This document shows, in pieces, positions 1-6,375 of a stretch of DNA of 11,021 nucleotides (position 1 is its first letter; each line of letters starts with the position of its first letter). Where the stretch lies: the NCBI GenBank assembly GCA_947487925.1, contig CANLCA010000041.1, positions 1 to 11,021 on the forward strand. Reading direction: 5' to 3'. This DNA comes from Verrucomicrobiales bacterium (lineage in GTDB: Bacteria; Verrucomicrobiota; Verrucomicrobiia; Limisphaerales; F1-80-MAGS106). A program made the translations under genes and the position numbers. The notes under the pieces are model-generated. The model had not been told where the DNA came from and searched no databases. It worked only from the letters and a program-made list of their open reading frames with translations.

Positions 1-825
1 ATCGAAGCCGCCATGGCTGTGCTCGCAAATCGCTTGGAGTTTCAGAACACATTAGGAATGTGTTTCGTTCCCGTTCCCGGCACTCGCAGTTTCTGGTCGG
101 TCTGGCAGACGCGGGTGAGCGATTTCCAGTCTTTCTCCCAAGAGAATCCGCGCCCACGGAAAGCGACATCGTTCAATCAATCGCCCGACCATCCCGTCGT
201 GTTCGTGACATGGCAGGACGCAACTGACTTTTGTCAATGGTTGACCGCCAGAGAACGGGCGTTGAAACGCATCGGACCGCGGGACCTTTACCGCCTCCCC
301 ACGGACCTCGAATGGAGTGGCATGGCCGGACTCAGCGGAGAGCCGGGTGCAACGCCCCGCGAGCGAAATGGTGCCGTGCGCGGAATATTTCCGTGGGGAA
401 CCGCCTGGCCTCCTCCGAAAAACACCGCGAATGTGAGTGCTTCCCTGGGTGTTGATCGTCTCCCTTTCACCGCTCCCGTGGGCAGCTTCCTCGCCAACGA
501 ATCCGGCCTCCACGATCTTGGATCCAACGTGATGGAATGGTGCGACGACTCCTATGATGTGGATCTAGACCTGAAAGTAGTTCGCGGCGCTTCCTGGTTT
601 CACACGACACCGGAGAATTGCTGGTCGAGCGTTCGCCGCCGGTTCAACGGCAACGAGTGCAGCGACACGCTGGGGTTCCGTTGTGTGCTCGATTACAAAG
701 TACCCCCTCCCGCATCGTTTGAATCGGAGGAGGCTCCGCCCGTGGTAATGGAAATGAACACCGGCACCGAGGTTTCGAAACCAGCGGTGGAGAAGAACAA
801 ACCATTTTGGAAAATCCGACTCTAA
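1..825 (+). CDS. FGE/SUMF1-domain protein, 5' end outside the window
   Basis: The reading frame is open to the left edge, so the first ATG at 13 is probably internal and the N-terminus is missing. The visible 274 residues form an FGE-sulfatase/SUMF1 domain (C-type-lectin-like fold): LGMCFVPVPGT near the start, TRVSDFQSF, a central YRLPTDLEW, then GLHDLGSNVMEWC, VVRGASW and a closing LGFRC. In this family some members are formylglycine-generating enzymes or ergothioneine-type nonheme iron enzymes, but many are non-catalytic domains attached to Ser/Thr kinases. The CxxxxC copper-binding pair of true FGE, expected ahead of the GFRC motif, is not visible here, so sulfatase activation is unlikely. 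About 45 residues after the domain are acidic/proline-rich and end in a basic KPFWKIRL tail. The next gene follows by about 70 bp on the same strand, and a shared operon is likely. I infer that the missing part may be a kinase or other signalling domain. Confidence 0.8.
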   Translation: MEAAMAVLANRLEFQNTLGMCFVPVPGTRSFWSVWQTRVSDFQSFSQENPRPRKATSFNQSPDHPVVFVTWQDATDFCQWLTARERALKRIGPRDLYRLPTDLEWSGMAGLSGEPGATPRERNGAVRGIFPWGTAWPPPKNTANVSASLGVDRLPFTAPVGSFLANESGLHDLGSNVMEWCDDSYDVDLDLKVVRGASWFHTTPENCWSSVRRRFNGNECSDTLGFRCVLDYKVPPPASFESEEAPPVVMEMNTGTEVSKPAVEKNKPFWKIRL

Positions 826-895
826 ACAAACTGGAACTTCTAACCACGGATAAGGTCCCACAAACAATGCGATGAAGTTTCGAGGCGAGGAAATT

Positions 896-1564
896 ATGAT
901 TTCCGTGGCGATCAACCGAATGCACTTTCCGCTGACGACCTTGGGTTACGGCAGGAGAGTCGGGGTCTGGTTTCAAGGGTGCTCGATTCGTTGCCCGGGC
1001 TGTGTGAGCCGGGATACCTGGACCGCGACGGCTCACCATGTCTTGTCGATTGAAGACGTGCTTTCATGGCTCCAGCCGAAGCTCAGGGAAGCCGATGGGT
1101 TGACGATCTCGGGAGGGGAACCCTTCGACCAACCCGAAGCTCTGCGGGTTTTGATACGCTCTGTCCGCCCCGGTTTTTCGGGGGATATCATCCTCTACAC
1201 GGGTCACCCATGGAGTGGCATCCAGAGTGAACACCCCTGGGTCGAAAACGATCTGGATGTGGACGTCGTCATCAGTGAGCCTTACCTGTCGAGTGCCCCG
1301 GCCTCCTTGATTTGGCGTGGGTCCGATAACCAGCGATTTCATTTGCTGACATCCCTCGGTTCTCAACGGTACGGAGAGGCCGTGAACGAACAACGTTGGC
1401 CGGAAAAGAGGTCGCTCGATGTTTGCGTGGGGGAGAACGAAATCTGGATGGCCGGAATTCCGCGTCCCGGTGACCTGGCGCGGCTGCAGGCCGGCCTGCG
1501 GCGTCGCGGATTCTCTTGCGCCACTTCGGAACACTCCAGTCAACCCGCCGTCTTTCGCGCATGA
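896..1564 (+). CDS. NrdG-like radical SAM (4Fe-4S single-cluster) protein
   Basis: This is a 222-residue small radical SAM protein resembling activases of anaerobic ribonucleotide reductase and pyruvate formate-lyase. The CxxxCxxC cluster motif is C29-x3-C33-x2-C36 within QGCSIRCPGC. SGGEPF at 72-77 is the SAM-binding GGE motif. DVVISEPY (about 123-130) and GSDNQRFHLLT (about 142-152) match the NrdG-like subfamily pattern. These enzymes cleave SAM to a 5'-deoxyadenosyl radical, usually to make a glycyl radical on a partner. No partner glycyl-radical enzyme is in the window. I chose ATG 896 over the in-frame ATG 872 because GAGG at 887-890 is a well-spaced Shine-Dalgarno and the 896 start gives the usual N-terminus. 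The stop codon overlaps the next start (ATGA, 1561-1564), so it is probably translationally coupled to the FHA gene. The C-terminal 40 residues are basic and variable. The substrate is unknown. Confidence 0.85.
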   Translation: MISVAINRMHFPLTTLGYGRRVGVWFQGCSIRCPGCVSRDTWTATAHHVLSIEDVLSWLQPKLREADGLTISGGEPFDQPEALRVLIRSVRPGFSGDIILYTGHPWSGIQSEHPWVENDLDVDVVISEPYLSSAPASLIWRGSDNQRFHLLTSLGSQRYGEAVNEQRWPEKRSLDVCVGENEIWMAGIPRPGDLARLQAGLRRRGFSCATSEHSSQPAVFRA

Positions 1565-2220
1565 ACAATCCCGGAATCCATTGTCCAGTCTGTGGTTCAA
1601 ACGAACAAGAAGAGAGTGTTTTGTGTGGTGCCTGCGGGGCCGCCCTCACCTGGGGAGCGGTGCCCCGAGTAGGGCCACCGAAGGCGAAGGTGCCTTCGCT
1701 TTCCGCGGCCACGGCATCTGCCGCGCCGCTCGCCTCACCTCCAGACGATCCGGCGAACGGGGACGGGAAGATGTCGACGCCGTGTTCGGAATGCGGCCAC
1801 CCCAACGAGCCCTGGGCAATGTTATGTTCTTCCTGTTCGTCCCCAATCCTCCACAGGGCTGAGCCAGGCGTCGCCCCACCCCTGCTCCATCCCGTTTTGG
1901 TTCTGGTGATTCACGACAAGTCTTTCCGCTGCGAACCCGGTGACGTCCTCGGCCGTGAAGGCACGGTGGCGCGCGACGAGTTCCTGTCAGTGAGCACGGT
2001 GCATCGACGCCATGCCCAGCTGAACGTCGACAATGGGGAATGGTCTTTGACGGCCTTGGCTTCCACGCGCAACCTCACCGAGGTGGACGGCAAACCCGTG
2101 GCACACGGCGAAAAAATCCCACTGCGAGGCGAACACACTGTTCGCCTCTCCACAGCCGCCACATTCAAACTGTTGGTGGAGCCGGTGGATCAGGAAAAAC
2201 CAGGGATAAAAAATCAGTAA
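1561..2220 (+). CDS. double zinc-ribbon FHA-domain protein
   Basis: This 219-residue protein has two CxxC...CxxC zinc ribbons followed by an FHA domain. Ribbon 1 uses C8/C11 and C22/C25. An Ala/Pro-rich linker follows (about 36-68). Ribbon 2 uses C75/C78 and C89/C92. The FHA domain spans about 111-207, with LGRE at 130-133, the S145-x-x-H148 motif in STVHRRHA, and a later STRNLT in place of the usual S-x-N-G-T loop. FHA domains bind phosphothreonine peptides, so the protein probably docks onto a target of a Ser/Thr kinase. No signal peptide or membrane segment is seen, so it should be cytoplasmic. ATG 1561 is chosen because it overlaps the upstream stop as ATGA and begins directly before ribbon 1. 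A longer frame from ATG 1516 lies inside the radical SAM gene and adds nothing recognisable. The protein is likely an adaptor in the same cassette as the two upstream genes. Confidence 0.85.
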   Translation: MNNPGIHCPVCGSNEQEESVLCGACGAALTWGAVPRVGPPKAKVPSLSAATASAAPLASPPDDPANGDGKMSTPCSECGHPNEPWAMLCSSCSSPILHRAEPGVAPPLLHPVLVLVIHDKSFRCEPGDVLGREGTVARDEFLSVSTVHRRHAQLNVDNGEWSLTALASTRNLTEVDGKPVAHGEKIPLRGEHTVRLSTAATFKLLVEPVDQEKPGIKNQ

Positions 2221-2280
2221 GTTTCCCCTTAGGCAATGTTTGGTGCGTCGAGTCGGCAAGACCGGGAACTGAGGATTCAG

Positions 2281-2345
2281 TAGAGTCGGCGAAGCGGACC
2301 GATTGAGAGGTCGAAACCAATGACCGTCTCGCTTCGCCTGCTCTA
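2281..2345. repeat. long imperfect hairpin downstream of the FHA gene
   Basis: The left arm TAGAGTCGGCGAAGCGGAC pairs with the right arm GTCTCGCTTCGCCTGCTCTA. There are nine consecutive Watson-Crick pairs (2288-2296 with 2330-2338), five outer pairs (2281-2285 with 2341-2345) and three inner pairs after a one-base bulge. It starts 60 bases after the FHA stop. No T-tract follows on either strand, so it is not a canonical intrinsic terminator. It could be a REP-like repeat, a transcript-stabilising stem or a non-canonical terminator. Confidence 0.5.
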
Positions 2346-2613
2346 TGGAACAGACCATCGCTGTCAGTTCAGCGTCGGTGGAAGGGGAGGGGTAGATTCC
2401 ACGTTCCTACTTTTACCCAGAAGGGGTCCGAATTCGGCCAGTCGTTGATCCTTAAAACGGCGGTTACACTTGCTGAATCTTCGCAAGGTTTTGGCGATAA
2501 AATCGTTCCGAATCGCTGACCAGGTCCATGAAGGAACTGCCTCGGCTATGGAAGGCGTTAGAAATAGACGACCTCAACGAACGGTTCACCAACACGAAGC
2601 CAAACCCATTCCG

Positions 2614-2631
2614 CGGCGGGGTGTTCCGCCG
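2614..2631 (-). terminator. candidate GC hairpin after cysNC
   Basis: CGGCGG (2614-2619) and CCGCCG (2626-2631) form a 6-bp all-GC stem with a 6-base loop, 5 bases past the cysNC stop codon in the direction of transcription. The sequence beyond it on the - strand is CGGAATGGGTTT, without a proper U-tract. It may be a weak or Rho-assisted terminator for the cys operon. The call rests only on position and stem. Confidence 0.35.
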
Positions 2632-2636
2632 TTTCG

Positions 2637-4529
2637 TCAGATCGAAATCTCCGTCTCGACGTCTTGCAAGTGGAGGTATTCCAGGATGCGACCCACTGAT
2701 TCCGCGACCGAGCTCTCGCCTGTGCGAAGCTCGATCTCGGGCTTTGTCGGGGGTTCGTAGGGAGCGGAAATGCCTGTGAATTCCTTGATTTCGTTGGCCC
2801 GTGCTTTCGCGTAGAGACCCTTGGGGTCGCGTTTTTCACAAACTTCGATCGGTGCGTTGACGAACACTTCGATGAACTGGTCATCGGCCACCATCTGCCG
2901 AACCAGATGGCGGTCCTCGCGGTAAGGTGAGATGAAGGCGGTGATGGCGATCAGGCCTGCTCCGGCGAATAATTTCGCGACTTCACCCACGCGACGAATG
3001 TTCTCGCGCCGGTCTTCGGGCGAGAACGCCAGGTCGGAGCACAATCCGTGTCGGACGTTGTCGCCATCCAGGACGTAGGCCTGGCGGCCCATGTTGAAAA
3101 GTTCGCGTTCGAGTTCGGTGGCTATAGTGCTCTTTCCGGAGCCAGAGAGCCCCGTGAGCCAGATAACGCAACCGGGATGCCCGTTGCGGCCTGCCCGCTG
3201 CGCGACCGTCACTTTGCCGTGACTCCAATAGAGGTTGTCGCTCCGATGGGAGCCGTCGGCGGTGCGTTTCGGGTAGTTTCCAGGCACGATGATGCCTCCG
3301 CCACAAACATCGAAACCGTCCACGATGACAAAACGCCCCGTGGGCACGATCTCTCCAATGGTGTCGAACGCAATCGGCTTTTTGAACTGCAGTGTCAGTT
3401 CGGCAACTTCATGGCGGCCGACAAAGATTTCGTTTTGATGACGGCTGACCGTGGCGAGCGTGGAAGCGTCGATCACTTTCTCAATCGCTTCGATGCTGCA
3501 CTCCGCTTCCTGCGTGGCGAGTTTCAGTTTGTAGGATCGGCCTTTGCGGAACGGTTGTTTGCCCATCCAGAAGATCCGAGCATTGAAACGCGTCAACTCG
3601 TAGGGAGGCGAGGATTCAAGCGCCGCGATGGAGCCGCGTTCGACGAAAATCTGCTCATTGAGAGTGATGCCGATGCTCTCTCCCGCGTGGGCCGAATCGG
3701 TTGTAGGAGCATTCCAGCGCTCGATCGTCTTAACGACGCTGCTCTTGTTTCCCGGGGCAAAAATCAGGCGGTCACCCACGCGGATGCTGCCGCTCTCGAC
3801 TCGGCCGGCCAGGATGCGGCGTTGGTCGAAGCGATACACGTCCTGGATCGGGAACCGCAGCGGCTGGTCTTGCGGGCTCTCGGACACTTTGAACGAGTCG
3901 AGAGTTTCGAGAACCGTGGGCCCGTTCCACCACGGCATCTTCGCGCTCCGAGTCGCTATGTTGTCCCCGTGTTTGGCCGCGATGGGAACGAACACTTTCG
4001 GCTCAACCCCTATCGATTTAAGCCAGCTTGTGTAGTCCGTCGCGATTTGGTTGAAACGAGCTTCGCTGTATTCTTGCAGATCCATCTTGTTCACCAAAAC
4101 GGCGATTTGCCGGATCCCAAGCAGGTTCAGTAGATAACCATGGCGTCGCGAGTTCTCCTGAATCCCTTCGTGGGCGTCGATGAGCAGGAGGGCCGCCTCC
4201 GCGTTGGCCGCCCCTGTGACCATGTTCTTGAGAAATTCCTTGTGGCCGGGCGCGTCGATGATGACGTATTGACGTTTCTTGGTGTTAAACCAAATCTGCG
4301 CCGTATCGATCGTGATGTTCTGGTCACGCTCAGATTGCAGGGCGTCCATCAGATTGGCCCATTCAAAGGGCACACCCCGGCGCTCAGAGATTGCCTGGAG
4401 TTGTTGCAATTTCCCTTCCGGGAGCGAGCCCGTGTCATGAAAAAGCCTTCCGACGAATGTGGATTTGCCGTGGTCAACGTGACCGACGATGACAATCTTG
4501 AGCTGTTCCGTGGCGCCTGGAGTAGTCAT
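2637..4529 (-). CDS. cysNC: bifunctional sulfate adenylyltransferase large subunit / APS kinase (CysN-CysC fusion)
   Basis: This 630-residue fusion is of the CysNC/NodQ type. The N-terminal EF-Tu-like GTPase (about 10-215) carries GHVDHGKS (16-23), NITID (71-75), DAPGH (92-96) and NKMD (147-150). Beta-barrel domains follow (about 220-415). In the heterodimer with CysD, GTP hydrolysis drives APS formation from ATP and sulfate. The C-terminal APS kinase (about 450-620) has Walker A GLSGSGKS (460-467), DGDN (488-491), FISPYR (532-537) and FTGISAPYE, and phosphorylates APS to PAPS. Both halves look intact, with all nucleotide-binding motifs present. ATG 4529 starts directly before the GTPase core. 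It has no Shine-Dalgarno, and its leader is pyrimidine-rich. The gene is last in the cysI-cysH-cysD-cysNC operon, 46 bases after cysD. The protein is cytoplasmic. Confidence 0.95.
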   Translation of the reverse strand: MTTPGATEQLKIVIVGHVDHGKSTFVGRLFHDTGSLPEGKLQQLQAISERRGVPFEWANLMDALQSERDQNITIDTAQIWFNTKKRQYVIIDAPGHKEFLKNMVTGAANAEAALLLIDAHEGIQENSRRHGYLLNLLGIRQIAVLVNKMDLQEYSEARFNQIATDYTSWLKSIGVEPKVFVPIAAKHGDNIATRSAKMPWWNGPTVLETLDSFKVSESPQDQPLRFPIQDVYRFDQRRILAGRVESGSIRVGDRLIFAPGNKSSVVKTIERWNAPTTDSAHAGESIGITLNEQIFVERGSIAALESSPPYELTRFNARIFWMGKQPFRKGRSYKLKLATQEAECSIEAIEKVIDASTLATVSRHQNEIFVGRHEVAELTLQFKKPIAFDTIGEIVPTGRFVIVDGFDVCGGGIIVPGNYPKRTADGSHRSDNLYWSHGKVTVAQRAGRNGHPGCVIWLTGLSGSGKSTIATELERELFNMGRQAYVLDGDNVRHGLCSDLAFSPEDRRENIRRVGEVAKLFAGAGLIAITAFISPYREDRHLVRQMVADDQFIEVFVNAPIEVCEKRDPKGLYAKARANEIKEFTGISAPYEPPTKPEIELRTGESSVAESVGRILEYLHLQDVETEISI

Positions 4530-4575
4530 GATAAGAATGAAAAGGAGAGAGTGGACATAGGAGAGTGTCGCGGGA

Positions 4576-5388
4576 TCACATGTAGCCGTCGCGGCGTAGT
4601 TTTTCGAAGGCGTCCTCGCTCTCCTTGTCCTGCGCGCGGCCCGCGCGTTCAGGCGTGTTGGTCTGTCGTAATTCCTGGATGATTTCAGGAACGGTCTTGG
4701 CTTGGGATTTGATCGGAAACGTGCAGGGATAACACCCGATGCTGCGGTATCGCTCTCCTTTCTCGTTCGAGAAATAGAGCGGGATGACCGGGATGTTTTC
4801 GCGTTCGATGTATTCCCAGATGTTCAGCTCGGTCCAGTGCAGCAGCGGATGAATGCGAATGTGGGTCCCTTTTTCATAGTCCGTCTTGAATTGGTCCCAA
4901 AGCTCCGGAGGTTGGTCCTCGACGTTCCACTCCATGTTTTTGTCCCTTGGGCTAAAGTAGCGTTCCTTCGCGCGCGTGGGCTCCTCGTCCCGCCGCACTC
5001 CCACGATAACTCCCGTGTAGTGTTTTTGTTCAAGCACAGTTTTCAGCGCGTCCTTCTTGAGCGTGCCGCAACACTCCACCCGCGTCGCTTTGCCGTTTGG
5101 AAAAGTTCTTCCTTCCTGCAACACGCTGTGGTTCCTGCCCACAACCAGCTGCAGGTTCCATTCCTTCACAAGCCGGTCGCGATACTCAATCATCGACGGA
5201 ATTTTATAAGTGGTATCCACGTGCACCAGAGGGAAAGGCACATGCCCCAGGAAGGCCTTGCGCGCCAGCCACAGGAGCACGGTCGAATCCTTGCCGATGC
5301 TCCAGAGCATGGCCAGGTTCTCAAACTTGTTGAAGGCTTCGCGGAAGAGGTAAATCGATTGATGTTCCAGTTTCGAGAGATAATCCAT
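4576..5388 (-). CDS. cysD: sulfate adenylyltransferase small subunit (ATP sulfurylase)
   Basis: This is a 270-residue PP-loop ATPase, the catalytic partner of CysN, making APS and pyrophosphate from ATP and sulfate. The PP-loop is SIGKDST (30-36). Other family blocks are VHVDTTYKIPSMIEYRD, VECCGTLKKDALK, GVRRDEEPTRAKER (130-143), HPLLHWTELNIWEYI and RYRSIGCYPCT (214-222). The C-terminus FEKLRRDGYM corresponds to the usual basic, GY-ending tail. Escherichia coli CysD is about 300 residues, so this copy is slightly short but complete. The frame is open upstream to 5493, but that extension overlaps cysH. The start at 5388 (MDYLSKLEHQSIYLFREAF) is the normal family N-terminus. It follows cysH by 44 bases and precedes cysNC by 46 bases on the same strand, so co-transcription is very likely. 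No clear Shine-Dalgarno is seen. Confidence 0.95.
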   Translation of the reverse strand: MDYLSKLEHQSIYLFREAFNKFENLAMLWSIGKDSTVLLWLARKAFLGHVPFPLVHVDTTYKIPSMIEYRDRLVKEWNLQLVVGRNHSVLQEGRTFPNGKATRVECCGTLKKDALKTVLEQKHYTGVIVGVRRDEEPTRAKERYFSPRDKNMEWNVEDQPPELWDQFKTDYEKGTHIRIHPLLHWTELNIWEYIERENIPVIPLYFSNEKGERYRSIGCYPCTFPIKSQAKTVPEIIQELRQTNTPERAGRAQDKESEDAFEKLRRDGYM

Positions 5389-5432
5389 AGACGGTCTTTG
5401 TGCTGAAATGGGAAGAATGATCTTGGCCTGGT

Positions 5433-6152
5433 TCAGGCTTTGCGCGCCATAAATGTGTGAATGCCGCACTCGGTTTTCTGGAACCCCATCCAACGACCGG
5501 CGCGTTCGTTTTCATCCCGCCCCGCTTTGCGAGTGCAAGGCACGCAGCCGATGCTGCCGTAGCCCTGGTCCTGTAGCGGGTTGTACGGGATCTGGTGTTT
5601 CTTCAAGTAATCCCAGACGGCGTCCCGAGTCCAATTGGCCATGGGGTTCAGCTTGATCACTTCGCGCCCACTGACGGGGTCGAATAAGTAACTCTCGATG
5701 ACGCCAATCGCCGACCTCGTGTCGCTTTGCTGGCGCCGTAGCCCGGTGATCCAACAGTCCAGTGAAGCCAGCTTTCCTTGGAGCGGGACCACCTTGCGGA
5801 CAGTGCAGCAAAGATCCGGATCACGTTTCCAGAGCTCTGGCCCATGGACCTCGGCCTGCGTTTCCACCGATAGGTCAGGCTCCAAGCTCTCAATTTGAAT
5901 GCCGAAGAAGGATTCCAGTTTCAACTTCAGCGCCATGGTTTCAGCAAACAGAAGACCGGTGTCCAGGGTGAACACTGGAAAATCCAGCCCGTTTCGGCGC
6001 GCGAGATCGATCATTACCAGACCAGCCCCCTGAAAGCTCGTTCCAATAGCGGCTCGATCTCCAAACTGGTTCCAAGCCCAGGTCAATGTGGACTCCGTAG
6101 GCTCAGTCTGGAACCGCTCGTTCAGATCACGCAATGTTTCAGGCGATAGCAT
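5433..6152 (-). CDS. cysH: phosphoadenylyl/adenylyl-sulfate reductase, 4Fe-4S APS-reductase type
   Basis: This 239-residue CysH-family enzyme reduces activated sulfate to sulfite with thioredoxin. The PP-loop variant is TSFQGAG (38-44), followed by FTLDTGLLF. The cysteine pairs C115-C116 (LCCTVRKV) and C203/C206 (GCVPCTR) are the 4Fe-4S ligands that mark the APS-using, plant/Pseudomonas-type reductases and are absent from the PAPS-specific E. coli enzyme. The catalytic cysteine is C229 in ECGIH. GLRRQQSDTR (137-146) is the substrate-binding block. The best prediction is therefore APS reductase, possibly with some PAPS activity. The ATG at 6152 has no Shine-Dalgarno; the bases just upstream on its strand are CCCCTCC. 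The gene lies between cysI (208 bp upstream) and cysD (44 bp downstream). Confidence 0.93.
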   Translation of the reverse strand: MLSPETLRDLNERFQTEPTESTLTWAWNQFGDRAAIGTSFQGAGLVMIDLARRNGLDFPVFTLDTGLLFAETMALKLKLESFFGIQIESLEPDLSVETQAEVHGPELWKRDPDLCCTVRKVVPLQGKLASLDCWITGLRRQQSDTRSAIGVIESYLFDPVSGREVIKLNPMANWTRDAVWDYLKKHQIPYNPLQDQGYGSIGCVPCTRKAGRDENERAGRWMGFQKTECGIHTFMARKA

Positions 6153-6239
6153 GGAGGGGATTTTGAAAACAGAATGCAGAGAATAGAAAACCGAAATGAA
6201 GGGCCTCGAATGTCGTTCGTTCCACGCGGGATATTGAAA

Positions 6240-6269
6240 ATTGAAATGGAATTATCGGAGCGCCGTCAA
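6240..6269 (-). promoter_or_regulatory. weak candidate internal promoter ahead of cysH
   Basis: On the - strand TTGACG (6264-6269) is followed after 18 bases by TTCAAT (6240-6245), a fair -35/-10 match, about 90 bases upstream of the cysH start. The gap between cysI and cysH (6153-6360) is unusually long for this operon, which would fit a secondary promoter. Chance matches of this quality are common. Confidence 0.22.
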
Positions 6270-6340
6270 CCTCTTGGCTTGAGGCGATTCAGAATGGAGT
6301 CCTGGGTAATGTTTCCAACAGTCCTGACGATTTCCATTTT

Positions 6341-6375
6341 CAGCTTTCAGTTTTCAGCTTTCAGCTTTCAGCTTT
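6341..6375. repeat. heptamer tandem repeat (CAGCTTT)n over the cysI stop codon
   Basis: Five consecutive 7-base units, CAGCTTT with one CAGTTTT variant, run from 6341 to 6375 (AAAGCTG on the other strand). The cysI stop codon (6361-6363) and its last residues AES are encoded by the repeat. Two copies of a similar unit, ATTGAAA, occur at 6233-6246 in the same intergenic space. I see no neighbouring mobile gene. The repeat looks like a slippage-prone short tandem array. Confidence 0.8.

Larger units (their letters stand above)
2221..2636. other. intergenic region between convergent genes, no convincing gene
   Basis: This 416-bp gap lies between the FHA gene (+) and cysNC (-), whose 3' ends face each other. 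Besides the long hairpin at 2281-2345 it holds smaller dyads: CGCTG/CAGCG at 2359-2374 and GTGGAA/TTCCAC at 2378-2402. Short open frames starting at 2470 and 2528 (+) run into the antisense of cysNC and show no recognisable domain, so I do not call them. I see no tRNA, IS or CRISPR structure. Confidence 0.6.

Noticed and set aside
1486..1499. 14-bp perfect palindrome GCAGGCCGGCCTGC
   Set aside because: It lies inside the radical SAM coding region in GC-rich codons; chance or restriction-site-like occurrence is enough to explain it.
1684..1699. GCGAAGG-TG-CCTTCGC dyad
   Set aside because: It falls in the coding linker of the FHA gene, and a two-base loop is too tight for a normal hairpin.
2470..2779. 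Two small + strand frames (2470-2760 and 2528-2779)
   Set aside because: Their 3' halves are antisense to the end of cysNC and neither shows a recognisable motif or a good ribosome binding site.
3048..4133. 361-codon + strand open frame
   Set aside because: It is fully antisense to cysNC, whose motifs are unambiguous, and the translation shows no domain. It is a GC-rich shadow frame.
4702..5406. 234-codon + strand open frame
   Set aside because: It is antisense to cysD and the composition is typical of a complementary-strand shadow.
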